Shown: positions 11,401-23,550 of the stretch, piece after piece
Numbering within the stretch: the stretch's first letter is position 1
How the letters are laid out: each line of letters starts with the position of its first letter
Assembly: GCF_029227915.1 (NCBI RefSeq)
Contig: NC_079882.1
Location: forward strand, 21,645,001 to 21,709,000
Source: Hydractinia symbiolongicarpus
Lineage: Eukaryota; Cnidaria; Hydrozoa; Anthoathecata; Hydractiniidae
Length of the DNA stretch: 64,000 bases
Reading direction: 5' to 3'
Translations under genes and position numbers: made by a program
Notes under the pieces: generated by a model
What the model was told of the DNA's origin: nothing
Seen by the model: the letters and a program-made list of their open reading frames with translations, nothing else
Databases searched by the model: none

Positions 11401-12307
11401 ATGCAAATTGTACGGCAGTACGATCCAGGACTATTATGCAGGTGAGAATCGCGTAAACGTCAAAACAATGCGACCTATTAAAGAATAGCGTAATCTTAGG
11501 AAACCTTGTTAATGGTTTAAACTTGATTAGTATACGTTTGCTTGCATTATTTTAAAATATTTTTTTTCCTATTTTAACATTGTAAGTCGAATTTTGTTGC
11601 TGGATATTTCAAAGTGGTAGAGCTAATAGTAATAATATTTAGGTTTCTAATGATTTTAGTTTTCAAATACAGTTTACTTCGCCTCACAAAGTTTGTTATG
11701 ATTTTAAAACATCCTGATTGGTTTAAATTCTTATGAAATCAAGCTGATTGGTTTAAAAAACAAAGTAGTAGCGGAATCAAGTGTGACTTATAAGATAAAC
11801 AATGCCGTTTTTTTAATTCGATTTTGCATTTTCGTACAGAAAATGCAAAATCGCTCCCAGGTTACATTCAGAGAGGTGAGTTTTTATTTTTTAGCTGCAT
11901 CGACAAAACTTTTTGTGTGGTATCGCGTATGTATCTACTATACTCCGACACTGAAGAAACACAATTACGTACAAGACTCTATGTAATATTAAAGGCGTAA
12001 ATGTAACACCTAATTTAAAAAAGAAGAAGAAAATTTGATGTTTGTAATTCTTTTTCAAAGTTAAACAAAAAAAAAAAAAAATTTACGTGACTTGAAGAAA
12101 AAATGAGAAGTGAAGCGTTTTGACCATCAGAGGGCGTTTAAGACTGGTGGTCCCCTTGGGAGGCTCAAAACGCCCTCCAAACCTCCAGTTGTTTTAAATC
12201 GCTCCGACAAGAAATTAAGCCTCTTCGAGGCTATTGTACACCAGTCATAAAAAATCCTTTGTCAGCCCCTGAATATTCACAGTTATTTAAAGTCGAAGAG
12301 TTTACTG
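11401..12307 (+). other. Candidate small exons with good splice sites (unproven)
   Basis: 11401-11441 opens with ATG and ends at GTGAGA; 11840-11875 lies between TACAG and GTGAGT and continues in phase; about 12146-12307 is open (TPVIKNPLSAPEYSQLFK, then VEEFTG) to a perfect GTAAGTAC donor. The third segment does not continue the first two in frame, and competing frames are also open. No domain is recognised. Could be part of an uncharacterised gene or chance. Confidence 0.22.
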
Positions 12308-13807
12308 GTAAGTACATCTAAAACCTTCTTATTTTCACCCCATACAGCTATGAAAATTCTGTAAATATGTTGTTAGAAAGATATATAAGTACTTAGTTGT
12401 GAAGTAGATTTTAGGATTTAGAAATCTATAATTTTTTTCTCTAGCTTAAAGATAATTATCTCCTATATATATGGAGGTGTGGCACCCGAAGGCCAAAATA
12501 TGCTGATATCAGCAGCAAAAATCTGAAAAATCATAAGGCAGAACCACATTTTTTCAAAATTACCCAGAGTTCCTCAACGTTGTCCGTCATTTTGGCTAGC
12601 GCTGAAACTTGTGACTGAGACGCGGTTGGAAGCTCAGGGATCGTGGCTTGAAACTAAAGACATGCAAAGAAATGCCATGAGTAGTCCAAGGGAAAGAAGA
12701 GGAATTCTTAAGTAATTTTTTTCATTGGATTTACAAGAATTTGAGGTACCCCACAATGAGAAGTAATGAACAGAAACGCCTTTCCGATGTCTGCTGATAA
12801 GGGATGGTCACATCTGGATAATATTTATTTTGTGATTTTAAGCTACCTAGCCAGTACCATACAAGCACTCCGGGGCACATTTGTTATTAAATAATTAAGT
12901 GATGAAGTACAAGAGCTAAATATATTATTTTTATGTAGCTAGCTGCACAAAAGATTGTTCAAGGCATTCTGTCATTTTAAATAAAAAATAGCTAGCTAGT
13001 TATTTGGACCTCCCATAACAGTGAACATTCAAGACGTGAGCATATAGCTAATTAGGTATGCAAGGCATTGCATGTTGGTAAACATGTTTTCACGAAAAAC
13101 TGAAACCTATATTTCATAAATAAATTTCTGCATATGCTCAGGTTTCTTTTATCGAACGGGAACCTATTTTTCATAAATAATTTTGTAGATTTTCAGGTTT
13201 CTTTTATGAAATAACAAAATTTGGGAAAGTATAGCCAGAAGTAATATTCTCTTGAAGCGGGAAGACCTAAAGTCTCCAGGTTAAGACTTAGTAAAGCGTA
13301 AACTGTTTCACACGGAGGACACTTAGTGTAATGTGTTACAAATCCAGTGGAGCGCTTATAACATTAAAGGTATAATATCTTTTTCATAAACCAACATTTA
13401 CAGGACTTATGATAAAGATAAAGCCTATTGTTACTTCTGCAAAGCAAATACAGTTGTTTAGCATTTTTCATTTTGCATAAAAAGTTCCTGTGGATATTCA
13501 AAAATTAATTGTGAGTGGCACCAGACTGGGCGATTAGTGCAAACTAAACGTGTTGCAGATCCAGGTGGACAAAAAAATAACTTTCTAACCACTTTGTATT
13601 AATACGGCATAAAATTTAGATTATGTATTTAGCACTGTGCTTTAGAAGCACATTCCCACTTTCTCTGAGCTGGATAAGGTATTTGGCCCTAAACCTGGGA
13701 CACATTTTATCTGTTTGAATTATTTTTAATCCTGAGAATCACTTTGAATGTTTTCTGTACATATGGCTTGTCAAAATTGATATGCTGTCAAAAACAGTTT
13801 ATCGGAG

Positions 13808-14030
13808 TTCCCAAAAATGGCTAAATTCAAGAACTCAGAAACTATGATAATAGTAAAAAAAATCTTTGGGTTCATATCATCAAACTGGTCTAAAAACATG
13901 TAATACTAAGTTTCAAGTCATTATTTCAATTTTTACTGAAGTAATAGGACTTTTACTAGTATAGTTTTAGCATAGTTTTTCATACCGCTGACACAAAAAT
14001 GGCTGCAGGGACTAATCGGTTTGAAATTAA
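13808..14030 (+). repeat. Interspersed repeat family A, copy 1
   Basis: Shares ordered blocks with 28650-28860: a segment around ACTATxATAGTxAAA, then GGTCTAAAAACAT, CATACTAAGTTTCA or close variants, TTTTTACTGAAG, and GCTGACACxAAAATxGCTGCAGG. Shorter inverted relatives lie at 15945-16100 and 16385-16470. No coding or promoter signal is visible. Confidence 0.65.
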
Positions 14031-15944
14031 TTATTAATTTTTTGATAACAAACTTTTTCTCTTTATGTGTTTTTATTTTCCTGCAAAAGTTGTTGCATAG
14101 CTTATGTATTAACATTAGGATAAGGACGAAAAAGTTACTGTGGGACATGGGTTTTAAACCTTAAAAATTTCCAGCGAGAAATTTGAAAACTAATGAATGA
14201 CAAAATCGCAAAAGTTTATCTTCAAATTTTTAATTTTTGTTAATGTAAAAGTAATCCACATGAAAAAAGTTTCTGATGTTTTTTATGAAGAAATCTTCCA
14301 TATTAGCCATATGGGGTAACTTGATGAACAATGAATTTTCCTGCAGGTGTTCTTAAATATGTGTAGTATAATCTTAAAAAATGTGATGTAATTTTCTTCT
14401 TTAAGTTTTGACTTTTAACCCAGCTAAAAAGCTCAGTCTTGTCCTTTCATACTTAGTCTAGCTAGCTATAGCGAAAAAGTTTAATATTCAAACTTGACCT
14501 ATTTTACTGAGTATTAAGTAATAAATGCTAGTTTAATCCTAAATCTAACTATAGGGTAGCTAAGCTACCTGTAAGAACAACATCAAACAACATCGAGGCT
14601 GTTCTCTTTTGTAAACAAACCCATTGGTACTTTTGTAATAAGTACCAAATTTTATGTGTTCATTTCTTGCACTTATGAGTGTAACCAAAGTGCCCTGTAC
14701 GCAAATCCTAAACATTTATGTCATTGGCTCACTCTTTACGAATGACACCACGTAACAAAGGAAAACCATGCTTTGCTATTTCCCGTAACCTATACCGAGA
14801 TTTGGTTGTGATATATATCAGAATTAATTGTCTTTAAAATATATTTTCTGGCGACCAAAAAATAATTTTTTTGTTTGCCTCTCCATATTGAGATGTGGCA
14901 TGTTGTAAATAGTCACCACAAGATATTAAACGCAATGATGCATGTTTAAAATATTTATATAATCAATCTTACATTTAAAAAAATCATCAAAATAAATAAT
15001 TGTAGGTTTTGGAGTGTGGACCCAAAAAGTTTACTAATTCCAAATTTTTTACCTGTAGCCTAAAATCTGCTGACATGTAATAACGGAAGTTCCAACAGGT
15101 GTAACAAAAAAAAATTAATATAAAAAAAATTAGGGGAAGTTATAAGGAAGTTCAATATATTTGAGTCTTTTTTGGTCAGTCTTTTACATTTTGTCGAAAC
15201 ATTACGTGAGAAATGGCATTTTTATCGCCATGAAAGTATACACATGCAATGTTAACACCAGAATCTAAAGACTGCCTTTTTTCCAACCTCGTCCCAAGGG
15301 CCCACTTGTATCTTTTCTGAACCCGGGACGGCGATACGAACATGGCCCTGGAGGGAGGCTGGTCCAATATGAAACCTGATTGGCGCGCATATGTCACATA
15401 GTTATTGCGTCATACAAAACATTTTGACGAGGCGGCGAGTCTGTGACGAACAGGAGGAAGCTGTTCGTATTAAAATGGCGGTGGAGCTGAATCAGTATCA
15501 TGTTTTTTTTTAAAGTGAAAAATTTAATAAAAAGCATTACTAAGCAATGAGGGTATAAAATAAAACATCATAAAGTAGTACTGCTTACATGACAATATTT
15601 CAGTAGCTGGGAATGTTTAATAAAGCTAGAAAAGTAGCTAGCTAGCACACTATACCTAGCAAACTATCAAGATAAAACAAAAGAGAGGAACTCAACTTGT
15701 TTCAAAGCGGCGAGATTTAATTTGCAGCTTTATGCAAAGAATGAACTTACATAAAATTACTAGCCGAGAGACCTAGTGTTGGCCATGTCCTTTACAGTCA
15801 AAATAATTTTGCACACAATATTGAAAATGTTGTTTTTACAAATATATATATCACTACGTTTTAAATTATATCAGTTATTAGGCATATTTTATTACTTTAT
15901 ATGCTTTGGTTACCATAAAAAATGTAAAAAGCCAGTAGGTTAAC

Positions 15945-16100
15945 CATCGGAGCCATTTTATCATTGACTGCACATTTACCCGGCCTAATTCAAGAAAATT
16001 TTAAGTGCAAAAACTTCGGTAAAAAAATAAAGTTATTGACTTGAAACTTGATATGAAATACTTTTAGACCAATCCGATAAAAGATAATTTTGCACGAGGC
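15945..16100 (-). repeat. Interspersed repeat family A, inverted partial copy 2
   Basis: The reverse complement matches the central block of 13808-14030: ATTGACTTGAAACTTGATAT followed by CTTTTAGACCAATCCGATAA. It sits inside the 2.9-kb TIR element. Confidence 0.5.
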
Positions 16101-16384
16101 ATAAAAAAATTACACAGCCATTTTGAGAAAGAGAAAAGGTAGGAAGATTTTTTAACACGCTATGTAGAAGTATCAGAAAATCGAATTCAATCAAATTTTA
16201 AGTCACACTCTGATTAAGTGCTCAATCTGGCATATGGTTAAATCCAGGACGTACTGAAGATAGTGGTAGATACTGAACAGCTCACCACTGTGATATATTA
16301 TCTCAAGAGTTTTAATACAAATTACAAAGCAGTGAACATAAAAAAATAACAAAAAAGTCTAAACCGAGTATATACTATATATAT

Positions 16385-16470
16385 CGTCCCATAACTTCAG
16401 TAAAAATTAAAATATTGACTTGAGATTTGGTATGACATGGTTTTAGATTAGATTGATGAAATTGAGCCAA
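16385..16470 (-). repeat. Interspersed repeat family A, inverted partial copy 3
   Basis: Central block only (ACTTCAGTAAAAATTAAAAT, then TTGACTTGAGATTTGGTATG and GTTTTAGATTAGATTGATGA), inverted relative to copies at 13.8 and 28.7 kb. About 380 bp from the previous copy, inside the same TIR element. Confidence 0.5.
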
Positions 16471-18193
16471 AAAATAGTTTTATTATCATTATACTTTCTG
16501 AGTTTCAGAATTTAGCCCTTTTCAGAGACGCTGATAGCCTTTTTTTACAGCATATCAATTTTAACTAAGATACAGGTTCAAAAAATTTAAAAGCTATTCT
16601 ACCCTCAGAAATAGGTCAGATAAGATTCAACCTAAAATTATGCCAGTAAACGAAAAATTTAGTTGCAAAGAATATCTTTTTGCTGATATATTTTTGTGAT
16701 TGGATGCTCTTATGAGAATACTGAATTAATCTTCACGGTTAGCTAGTTTGTCATTTTAAATATTTTCTAAGCAGAATGATAACAATAACTTGATGTATAT
16801 CAATTAAAAATCGTTTTTTGAACAGCAGCAGAATTTTGATGAGCTCTAAAAAGTTTGATTTTATGGAACTAATTTTGGTCCAAAATCCCCAAAATAATTT
16901 CCTCAAAAAATTATTCCCCAAACATTGTTTTCTTTTACCGTAGCAATACCATACTGTTGGTAAAGTCGCATACCAATTTTTTCTGAACTATTAAGGCAGT
17001 GATACATGATTTGAATCAACAAAATAGATCACATGTGGACTTGTTGATTTCAATTTTCAAACCGGCATAATGCTTTTGATAAAAATTTTTAGATTAATTA
17101 TGTTTTAAACAAAAAATTTATTTTTGTATATCTGTGTGTGCAAAAAAAATTTGATCTTGTTGAGTAAAAAATAAAAAAGCTGTAAGGCGTTTTAAAAACA
17201 TGTCATTAGGAAAAGAAAAAGCAGAATTTATCAATAATGGGTGGCTTTTTGGAAATATTAAGACCACAAAATGTAAAAGCAAAAAAGTCTTCTAAAGGGA
17301 ATACTTGTTTGAAGCCTTTTTTACCCAATGTAACTGCAAGCAGTAAGTCCACCATATACGAATTCAGTTTCAGTTAATTATTGTTTAAAAAAATTTTGTG
17401 CAAAAAATTAATAAAAAAGCAACTTTAGGATTTGTACATCAAAATCTTGCTCATCATATAAAAGCAGTGATGCAGGCACAGATATGAACTTACAGTTAAT
17501 GAGGTTTCTTAAGTTCAGCCAAAACGAATAAAAAATGTAAATGTTAATATGAAGTTAAATTTCTGCCTAGCTACTTTCAGTCAGGCACCTAGAATGAAAC
17601 GACCATTTGAAAATTATGTAGCTATATTTGCACCTTAGAGAACCAACGAAGTGCTATGGTCAGGTGGGAGAATCTTTTATCAATTTCCAAGTTTTCCCTA
17701 GCTACAAGTTTTGCAACCCAGTGCTTGCTAGCCAACCAATTCAGTAAAATACACATAACTAAATTCCTCACATTTCTTCAAGTAAACAGCAGCCTAAGTA
17801 ACATGATTGTATATTTATACATTTAGGAAACAATCAAGGGCAATGTGCGAGCATTACATTGCAAAGTTTATCGTTTCTTGAACATGATAGTTTAGTAGGC
17901 GACGTTTCGGGAGATCCTTCTCCCATCATCGAGCAGTTTGTGTGTTGGTATGAGAGGAAGCAAAACAAACTCGCCGCACGTACCTGTTACGTAAATCGCC
18001 GAGCTCGCTTAGCTTTGCAAGGGTTATATATAAAACTTTGATTAATTGAGACAAATCTCATTAAATATTACACACAGAAAAACTGTGTATTGAAGGGTCA
18101 CGTGACAAGACCTCCTCCAGGGCCATGTTTGTATCGCCGTCCCAGGGTTAGAAAAGATACAAGATGCCTTCTGGGGACGAGGTTACTTTTTTC

Positions 18194-19677
18194 TTACACT
18201 AAGAATCATTTTTTCATTAAGATATGGCCTTAAATGCATCAAAATAGAGAAAAACAAATTATTTTATTTTTAATTAAGTTGAGAGCTGTGTTTGACACTA
18301 GCAAAAGACATGTTTATTATATCGTGTCAGAAAGATATTGATCATTAAAAATGTAATTTTAAACTATTAAACCATCTTACTACCTTGTCAGTTGGAATTA
18401 AAATTTAAGAAAATTTGCAAATCCTGTAAAAGTAATCTGCTACTTTTGTCCAATTTTCTTGTTTTAGGTTTCTTCAAAAACCAAAACAATTTTGAAAAAG
18501 TCAGCTTTCAGGTTGGTGTTTTTAACAAACTGAAATGGTATGGATGAATAACATTTCCATTTTCAAGCTTTTTAAAATAAATATGAGAATAGCTTAAAGG
18601 AAATATTGCACTGTTTACACCAATTCATACTAGATGTCAAAACGTCATTTCACAGTTTTCCGTTAAAAATTATCACTTAACATCTAAACAAAAACAAATA
18701 AACAAAATACACAACATATTTAAACAGAACAAAATGTTAGTTTCTCACTATTTCCTATTCCGTTGTGAATACCAGTTGCAAAATCACAAAACTTTGAAAA
18801 GCCTTCAATTTCTTGTCTCATCAACTCTTATCTTTGATTCAGGATCAGCAATATAAAAACAAGAGCAGTTTGATAATAAATCATATGATCAGAAACCTTC
18901 GCATTTCATTAAATATAAAATTCATTAAAAAAACGATTAAAAATACAGTCAGTAACCAAGGTGAAGTAATACACGAATAAAACAAGCACTAAAAGTCGTG
19001 GGAGAGTCGACAATAGACACAGCAAGAGCATTAAGAGACAATTGCCTTGATTACTAGTGCTGTTGGATATTTCAGCCCTGTCTATCGAAGGACTAATCAA
19101 AAAATGTGTGTAAAAATGTATGGGTTCCTCTCGTTTTCTCCGTTTAAATTGGTTTATTGATTTATGCTTTAACTTAATTTTTTTAAGTTCTTACAGGATT
19201 TAATTTGTTCGAGGGAACTTGTTGTTGTAGTTCGCTGTGGCGATCTACCACTATATCACTGGTGTTTTTAAAAAAAGTAACTAAATAATGAGATCGTCGG
19301 TTGGTTACTACCTTCATGGAAGTTTTCGCCCTGTTCTAGCACGGAATAATCAGTAACTCCTCGTGCAAATCCAGAGTACTGCTCTGATTTATTACGCAAG
19401 GCATTACTAGCTACAAATGAGATCTTGCTACAACCGCTACAACCGTGATAAGATGTTAGTTAGAAGTCATGTGTTGCTATATAAAGTTAAAAGGTCGTTT
19501 ATACAGGCCGTTATTAACCCAATAGTAACTGCTGATGAGGGCAATACCGAAGAATATTGGCCGACGTCAAAGTATTGCCCAAGTTTGCATGACAGAAGTC
19601 AATATTCAAAGGTATTTCCAAAAATAAACAGTTATGGTTATCCGGGTACTGTATTTTACAACAAATATATAACACTA
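18194..19677. other. No gene recognised
   Basis: AT-rich; only short open frames without recognisable domains (for example 18909-19100 minus and 19417-19785 plus, the latter running into the repeat array at 19678). Confidence 0.4.
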
Positions 19678-19820
19678 GTCGTTAGCTCGTGGAAAATCCA
19701 CGGGTTCGCCCGTCCTTTTTATACCGCATTGCGTGCTTCTCGCTATTGCGCAGCTGAGCTACCATTTTGCGTGACAGACAGATAGACAGACAGACGTATA
19801 CGGATATTATAATATAGATA
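19678..19820 (+). repeat. Hairpin-head repeat, array copy 1
   Basis: Starts GTCGTTAGCTCGTGGAAAAT followed by CCACGGGTTCGCCCGTCC. The CGTGG/CCACG arms form a stem. The middle (ACCGCATTGCGTGCTTCTCG, CTACCATTTTGCGTGACAG) is the same as in the intronic copy at 5640-6098. It ends in a GACA-repeat tail and ATTATAATATAGATA. Confidence 0.8.
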
Positions 19821-20006
19821 GTCGTTAGCCCGTGGAAAAAATTCACGGGGTCGCCCGTCCTATAAATTAATCCGTTGCAACAAAGTGGACAGAAATATAT
19901 CGCATTTGGCATTGGTGCGCATTTTAAAAATTTCGTGTTTCCGTTACGGGACACGGCTTTCGCGGACACACAGACAGACAGACGACGGCTATTATTAAAC
20001 AGACAA
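19821..20006 (+). repeat. Hairpin-head repeat, array copy 2
   Basis: Same head as copy 1, with arms CCCGTGG and CACGGGG, then a different middle (CCGTTGCAACAAAGTGGACA, GGTGCGCATTTTAAAAATTT, TTACGGGACACGGCTTTCGC) and a CACAGACAGACAGACG tail. Nearly identical to copy 3, which follows directly. Confidence 0.85.
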
Positions 20007-20200
20007 GTCGTTAGCCCGTGGAAAAATCCACGGGGACGCCAGTCCTTTAAATTAACCCGTTGCAACAAAGTGGACAGAAATATATCGCCTTTGGTATTGG
20101 TGCGCATTTTAAAAATTTCGTGTTTCCGTTACGGGACACGGCTTTCGCGGACACACAGACAGACAGACAGACGGAATACGGCTATTATTAAAGAGATTAT
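20007..20200 (+). repeat. Hairpin-head repeat, array copy 3
   Basis: Near-identical to copy 2, with a perfect CCCGTGGA/TCCACGGG stem and an extra GACA unit in the tail. The high identity of copies 2 and 3 points to a recent tandem duplication or a pair of recent insertions. Confidence 0.85.
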
Positions 20201-22160
20201 AAGCAGGATGTAGAAACCATGTCTATATAGAAACTATGGAACGTACATTCAAGCTAAAAATACATTTTTTTTAAAATGCGTAATGGGAGTTTCAGTTGTC
20301 GTCATAGAGATATGGGTAAGAAACTATTAAGAGATTTCAGCCGGCAGAGCTCGTTAGTCGTTTCCAATTGCATTCAAACAAGGTGACCCTGGATGTCTTT
20401 TGCGTTGTATAAGCAATGAACTGTGTGGTTGGAAAAACTTTGTGTAGTTTCCTGTCGTTTGCAATGATTGACCAATTTTTATTGAAAATATCTTTTAAGC
20501 AATAAACCAGCTATGAATTATAAAGGACAAAACATCATTATTACAAGCGCTGTTGGTTATTACGTTAATTTCGCTTTTTTTTGCCGTCAACTTAAGTAGT
20601 TGGTTTTCAAGATAAAGAAAAACTGAGTAATCAAATTAAAACAAAACAGATAATGCTTCAACTTCAACCATGCGGATATTGAAATGTTTATGAACAAGTT
20701 TCCCTTTCTGATCCATAGATACAACCTTTCCTTAACAATGACATAGTAAGTAAAAAAAGCAGATAAATGTGTCTCAGTCGTAATCAAGAACAAATCTAAT
20801 TATGTAAATAAAATAGTCCAACACTTTGATGATGAAACACACTATGCAAAGATGTCGGTTGATCCGTCAAACGATCTTTTTACAAACATACACAGCTTCC
20901 TTGAAACCTTACCTTAAAATTACACCTACCAGCCACACCCGAACGCCAATTTTTTGATATATTATACCCAACATTCACAAGGATAGAAACCCTGGTAGAC
21001 CAATTGTATATCCTGTGAATTCCCCTGCGAAAAAGTATCATATTTTTTAAATCTATGCTCACAGCAACTGTTGGGCAAGGCTACGAAACACTTTATTATA
21101 TTTTAGTATCAGGGGCCGTTGCATCGCCTTGATCTAACATTCCACACCAAAAGAGTAAATTACACACGTACTTCTTTCCTTTATCTTAAAAAACTAACTA
21201 CTTACAGTTCATTAATCAAATCTTTACAACTAATAGGAACTTTCATGGAAACGAAGTTTGCATCACCATATACATTTTTTTTCTGGATTTGTTCGAAAGA
21301 AAACAAACTTTTTTTAGTTTTCATGCTTCCTTATGACTTACCTTATGTCTTGGATAACATTCTTATATAAAAGCATGGGAAAGACAGATTTTAAGAGTTC
21401 CTTACGTAACTAAATTCAGTACATCCTACAGCAAACTTTCCTTATAAATTCTCTAAAGGGGAAATGCACGTTCCGAATATCACTGTCTTTATCAGAAACA
21501 AGACACCTCAATTGGAACGTTGTTGTGATACAACTTCTATCACCCCTAACCCACAACACAAAGCATTGTTTCATTTGCAACCTCTAAACGCAACCCTAAC
21601 GCTACCTGTAAGAAGAGACAGATGATACAATACACTACTTCGCAAAATTGAAACAAATTTGAAGCCAACTTACTATTTAGAGGTTATAAGTTCGGTGTGA
21701 TCAATTCAACTTTTAAAGATGTTTTTAATACGATCCAAGATAAAATTCTTAACAATAACACACACAAAGAAATTAAAAACATCATTAAAAATCTACGGGA
21801 GAAAAAGTAATAACGAAAAAGGAAGAAAGGAGAAACAACGAAACGACCAATAACGCCTGTAATACGTTCTCCCGTTATTAACCCTTACCATAGATGGCTT
21901 ATACCTTCGGTCAATCATTACAAACGACAGGGAGCTACACAAAGTTTTCCCAACCAAATCTTTTATTGCATTTTCAAGGCAAGGAAACATCCTGGACCAC
22001 CTTGTATGGACGAAATTGGAAACTAGTGTCTACCAAACTCTGACGGTTAATCTTGGACTGAGTACAAAGTTGTAATTTATCTTTTAAATTAATTTTAACC
22101 CACATCACTATAACAATAACTGAATCTCATATTATGCTTCTTAAAATATACTAATAATGT
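20201..22160. other. No gene recognised
   Basis: AT-rich; open frames of 60-83 codons only, none with a recognisable domain. Confidence 0.4.
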
Positions 22161-22164
22161 TGAG

Positions 22165-22578
22165 CTTGGTTCTCACCTCACACTAAAGAGTACTAACAAG
22201 CTCTAACGAGCGATATCTCATGAGCGTTGAATTTCTTTCAATAAGTGAGAATCACTTTCAACGCTTCTTAGGGCTCACTATCGCTCATTGGTGTTTTTTA
22301 CACGTAAAAAAGGCTTAGTGCTGCTTAGTGCCGTTATCAAAAAATTTCAATAACAGCACTAAAAAATTAGTGATCATTCCATTGTTTTTTTCAAAGATCA
22401 AATGCGCCGAAGGTTTGCACAGAGCATAATTTCAATTCAAGAGCTCTATGTTTAATATTTTTTGCTCATACTGTGAATCAATTTGAAGCAAATGCTTATT
22501 CAGTACTGCTTGGTGCTCAATAACTATCGCTCGTTTGTGCTTGTTAGTGCTCTTTAGTACCAGGTGAGAACCAAGTTT
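22165..22578. mobile_element. Palindromic MITE with 50-bp inverted ends
   Basis: The left end starts CTTGGTTCTCACCT and continues through ACTAACAAGC and AACGAGCGATA. The right end is the complement (TATCGCTCGTTTGTGCTTGT then GGTGAGAACCAAG). Inner inverted motifs (TTAGTGCTG/CAGCACTAA) suggest a larger foldback. No clear target duplication; superfamily not assigned. Confidence 0.65.
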
Positions 22579-22630
22579 TAATAAGGGCCCGCATAAACGG
22601 CTGACTTCTAATCGCACTTTTTTTACTTAA

Positions 22631-23546
22631 CCCTATTTGGTATGGGCTTTTTTGACCCTTGTAAGTATGAGGGGGGCATAAAGTGCCCGCGGGCTGTAAC
22701 TTTTGTTCAGTTTGGTTTTAAGTGAGGAACATTGGCACAAAGAAGCATCAAAATATTGTGATTAATTAGTGACAAAATATTTAGATTGACATGTCATCAC
22801 AAGAAGTGATGACATCATAATGAGACAATGGTTGAAGAAAATATGTCTTTCTTGGAAATTCTCGCTTTTTTATCTTTTTAAAACTATTTACAGTACTAGT
22901 CATTAAAAAGTAATATAAGAATGTAAGATATTATTAGGAACAGGTGGTATAAAGACAAAGGATTTCTCTAAGGAGAAAATGGAAATCGATCAGAAACCAA
23001 ATCTTCAAGAATTTTTTTTCAAAAATCTATATTTGAGAACCTTAGTGTTAGTAGCTGTCATGGAATAAAACTTGGTATATCTATTAGCACTTACGTCAGT
23101 AGCTACTCAATAAAGACAATTTGGATTGACATGGGACAAAGTGACCTATGACGTTATCATATGACAATAAAAATAAAGAAATAGGAAATTACAACCATTT
23201 TGGCCTGTACCAATATTCCGGTTTGGAAATTACACAACATGCAAGTCAATATTGTATGATGGCTTTTGGACAATATCACATACATAATCCCATATTCATA
23301 GAACTGGTTAGTTTAGAAAGCATTTATTTTTAGCACTACATTAAAAAGTTGATATGACCACCTGTCAAAAAGGACAAAGTGACATTGACACACAATTTTT
23401 TAAAAATATTTTCTTTTTATTTTCCGAAAGTCTAATAAAAGTTATGAAAAGTCACAAAATTTCAGGTAATTTCATCCAGTACTTAAAAAGTTATTAGACT
23501 GCCGCGGGCACTTTATGCCCCCCCCCCCCCCCCATACCAAATAGGG
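22631..23546. mobile_element. piggyBac-like non-autonomous element flanked by TTAA
   Basis: Both sides are TTAA (22627-22630, 23547-23550). The ends are inverted repeats starting CCCTATTTGGTATGGG, followed in each arm by an inner repeat GGGCATAAAGTGCCCGCGG. A TTAA target and CCCT/CCYT ends are the signature of piggyBac elements. No transposase frame is present. The right arm holds an uninterrupted run of 16 C at 23518-23533. Confidence 0.75.
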
Positions 23547-23550
23547 TTAA

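Larger units (their letters stand above)
10830..15275. other. Mostly gene-free; candidate small exons and interspersed repeat
   Basis: Contains several CTGGTGTAA/CTGGTGTAT units at 11305-11400, weak candidate exons at 11401-12307 (listed separately) and one copy of an interspersed repeat at 13808-14030. No other coding signal is supported. Confidence 0.4.
15284..18185. mobile_element. 2.9-kb non-autonomous TIR transposon with 8-bp target duplication
   Basis: The terminal 75 bp or so are inverted repeats: the left end starts CAACCTCGTCCCAAGGGC and includes GGGACGGCGATACGAACATG; the right end carries the complement of a diverged version. Flanking 15276-15283 and 18186-18193 are both CTTTTTTC, an identical 8-bp duplication, which suits hAT or P-type transposases. 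No transposase remains inside. The interior holds two inverted copies of repeat family A and an open stretch near 17859-18041 of unknown meaning. Confidence 0.8.

Noticed and set aside
19417-20213. Open frames of 112-141 codons on both strands
   Set aside because: They run through the hairpin-head repeat array; the repeats explain them.
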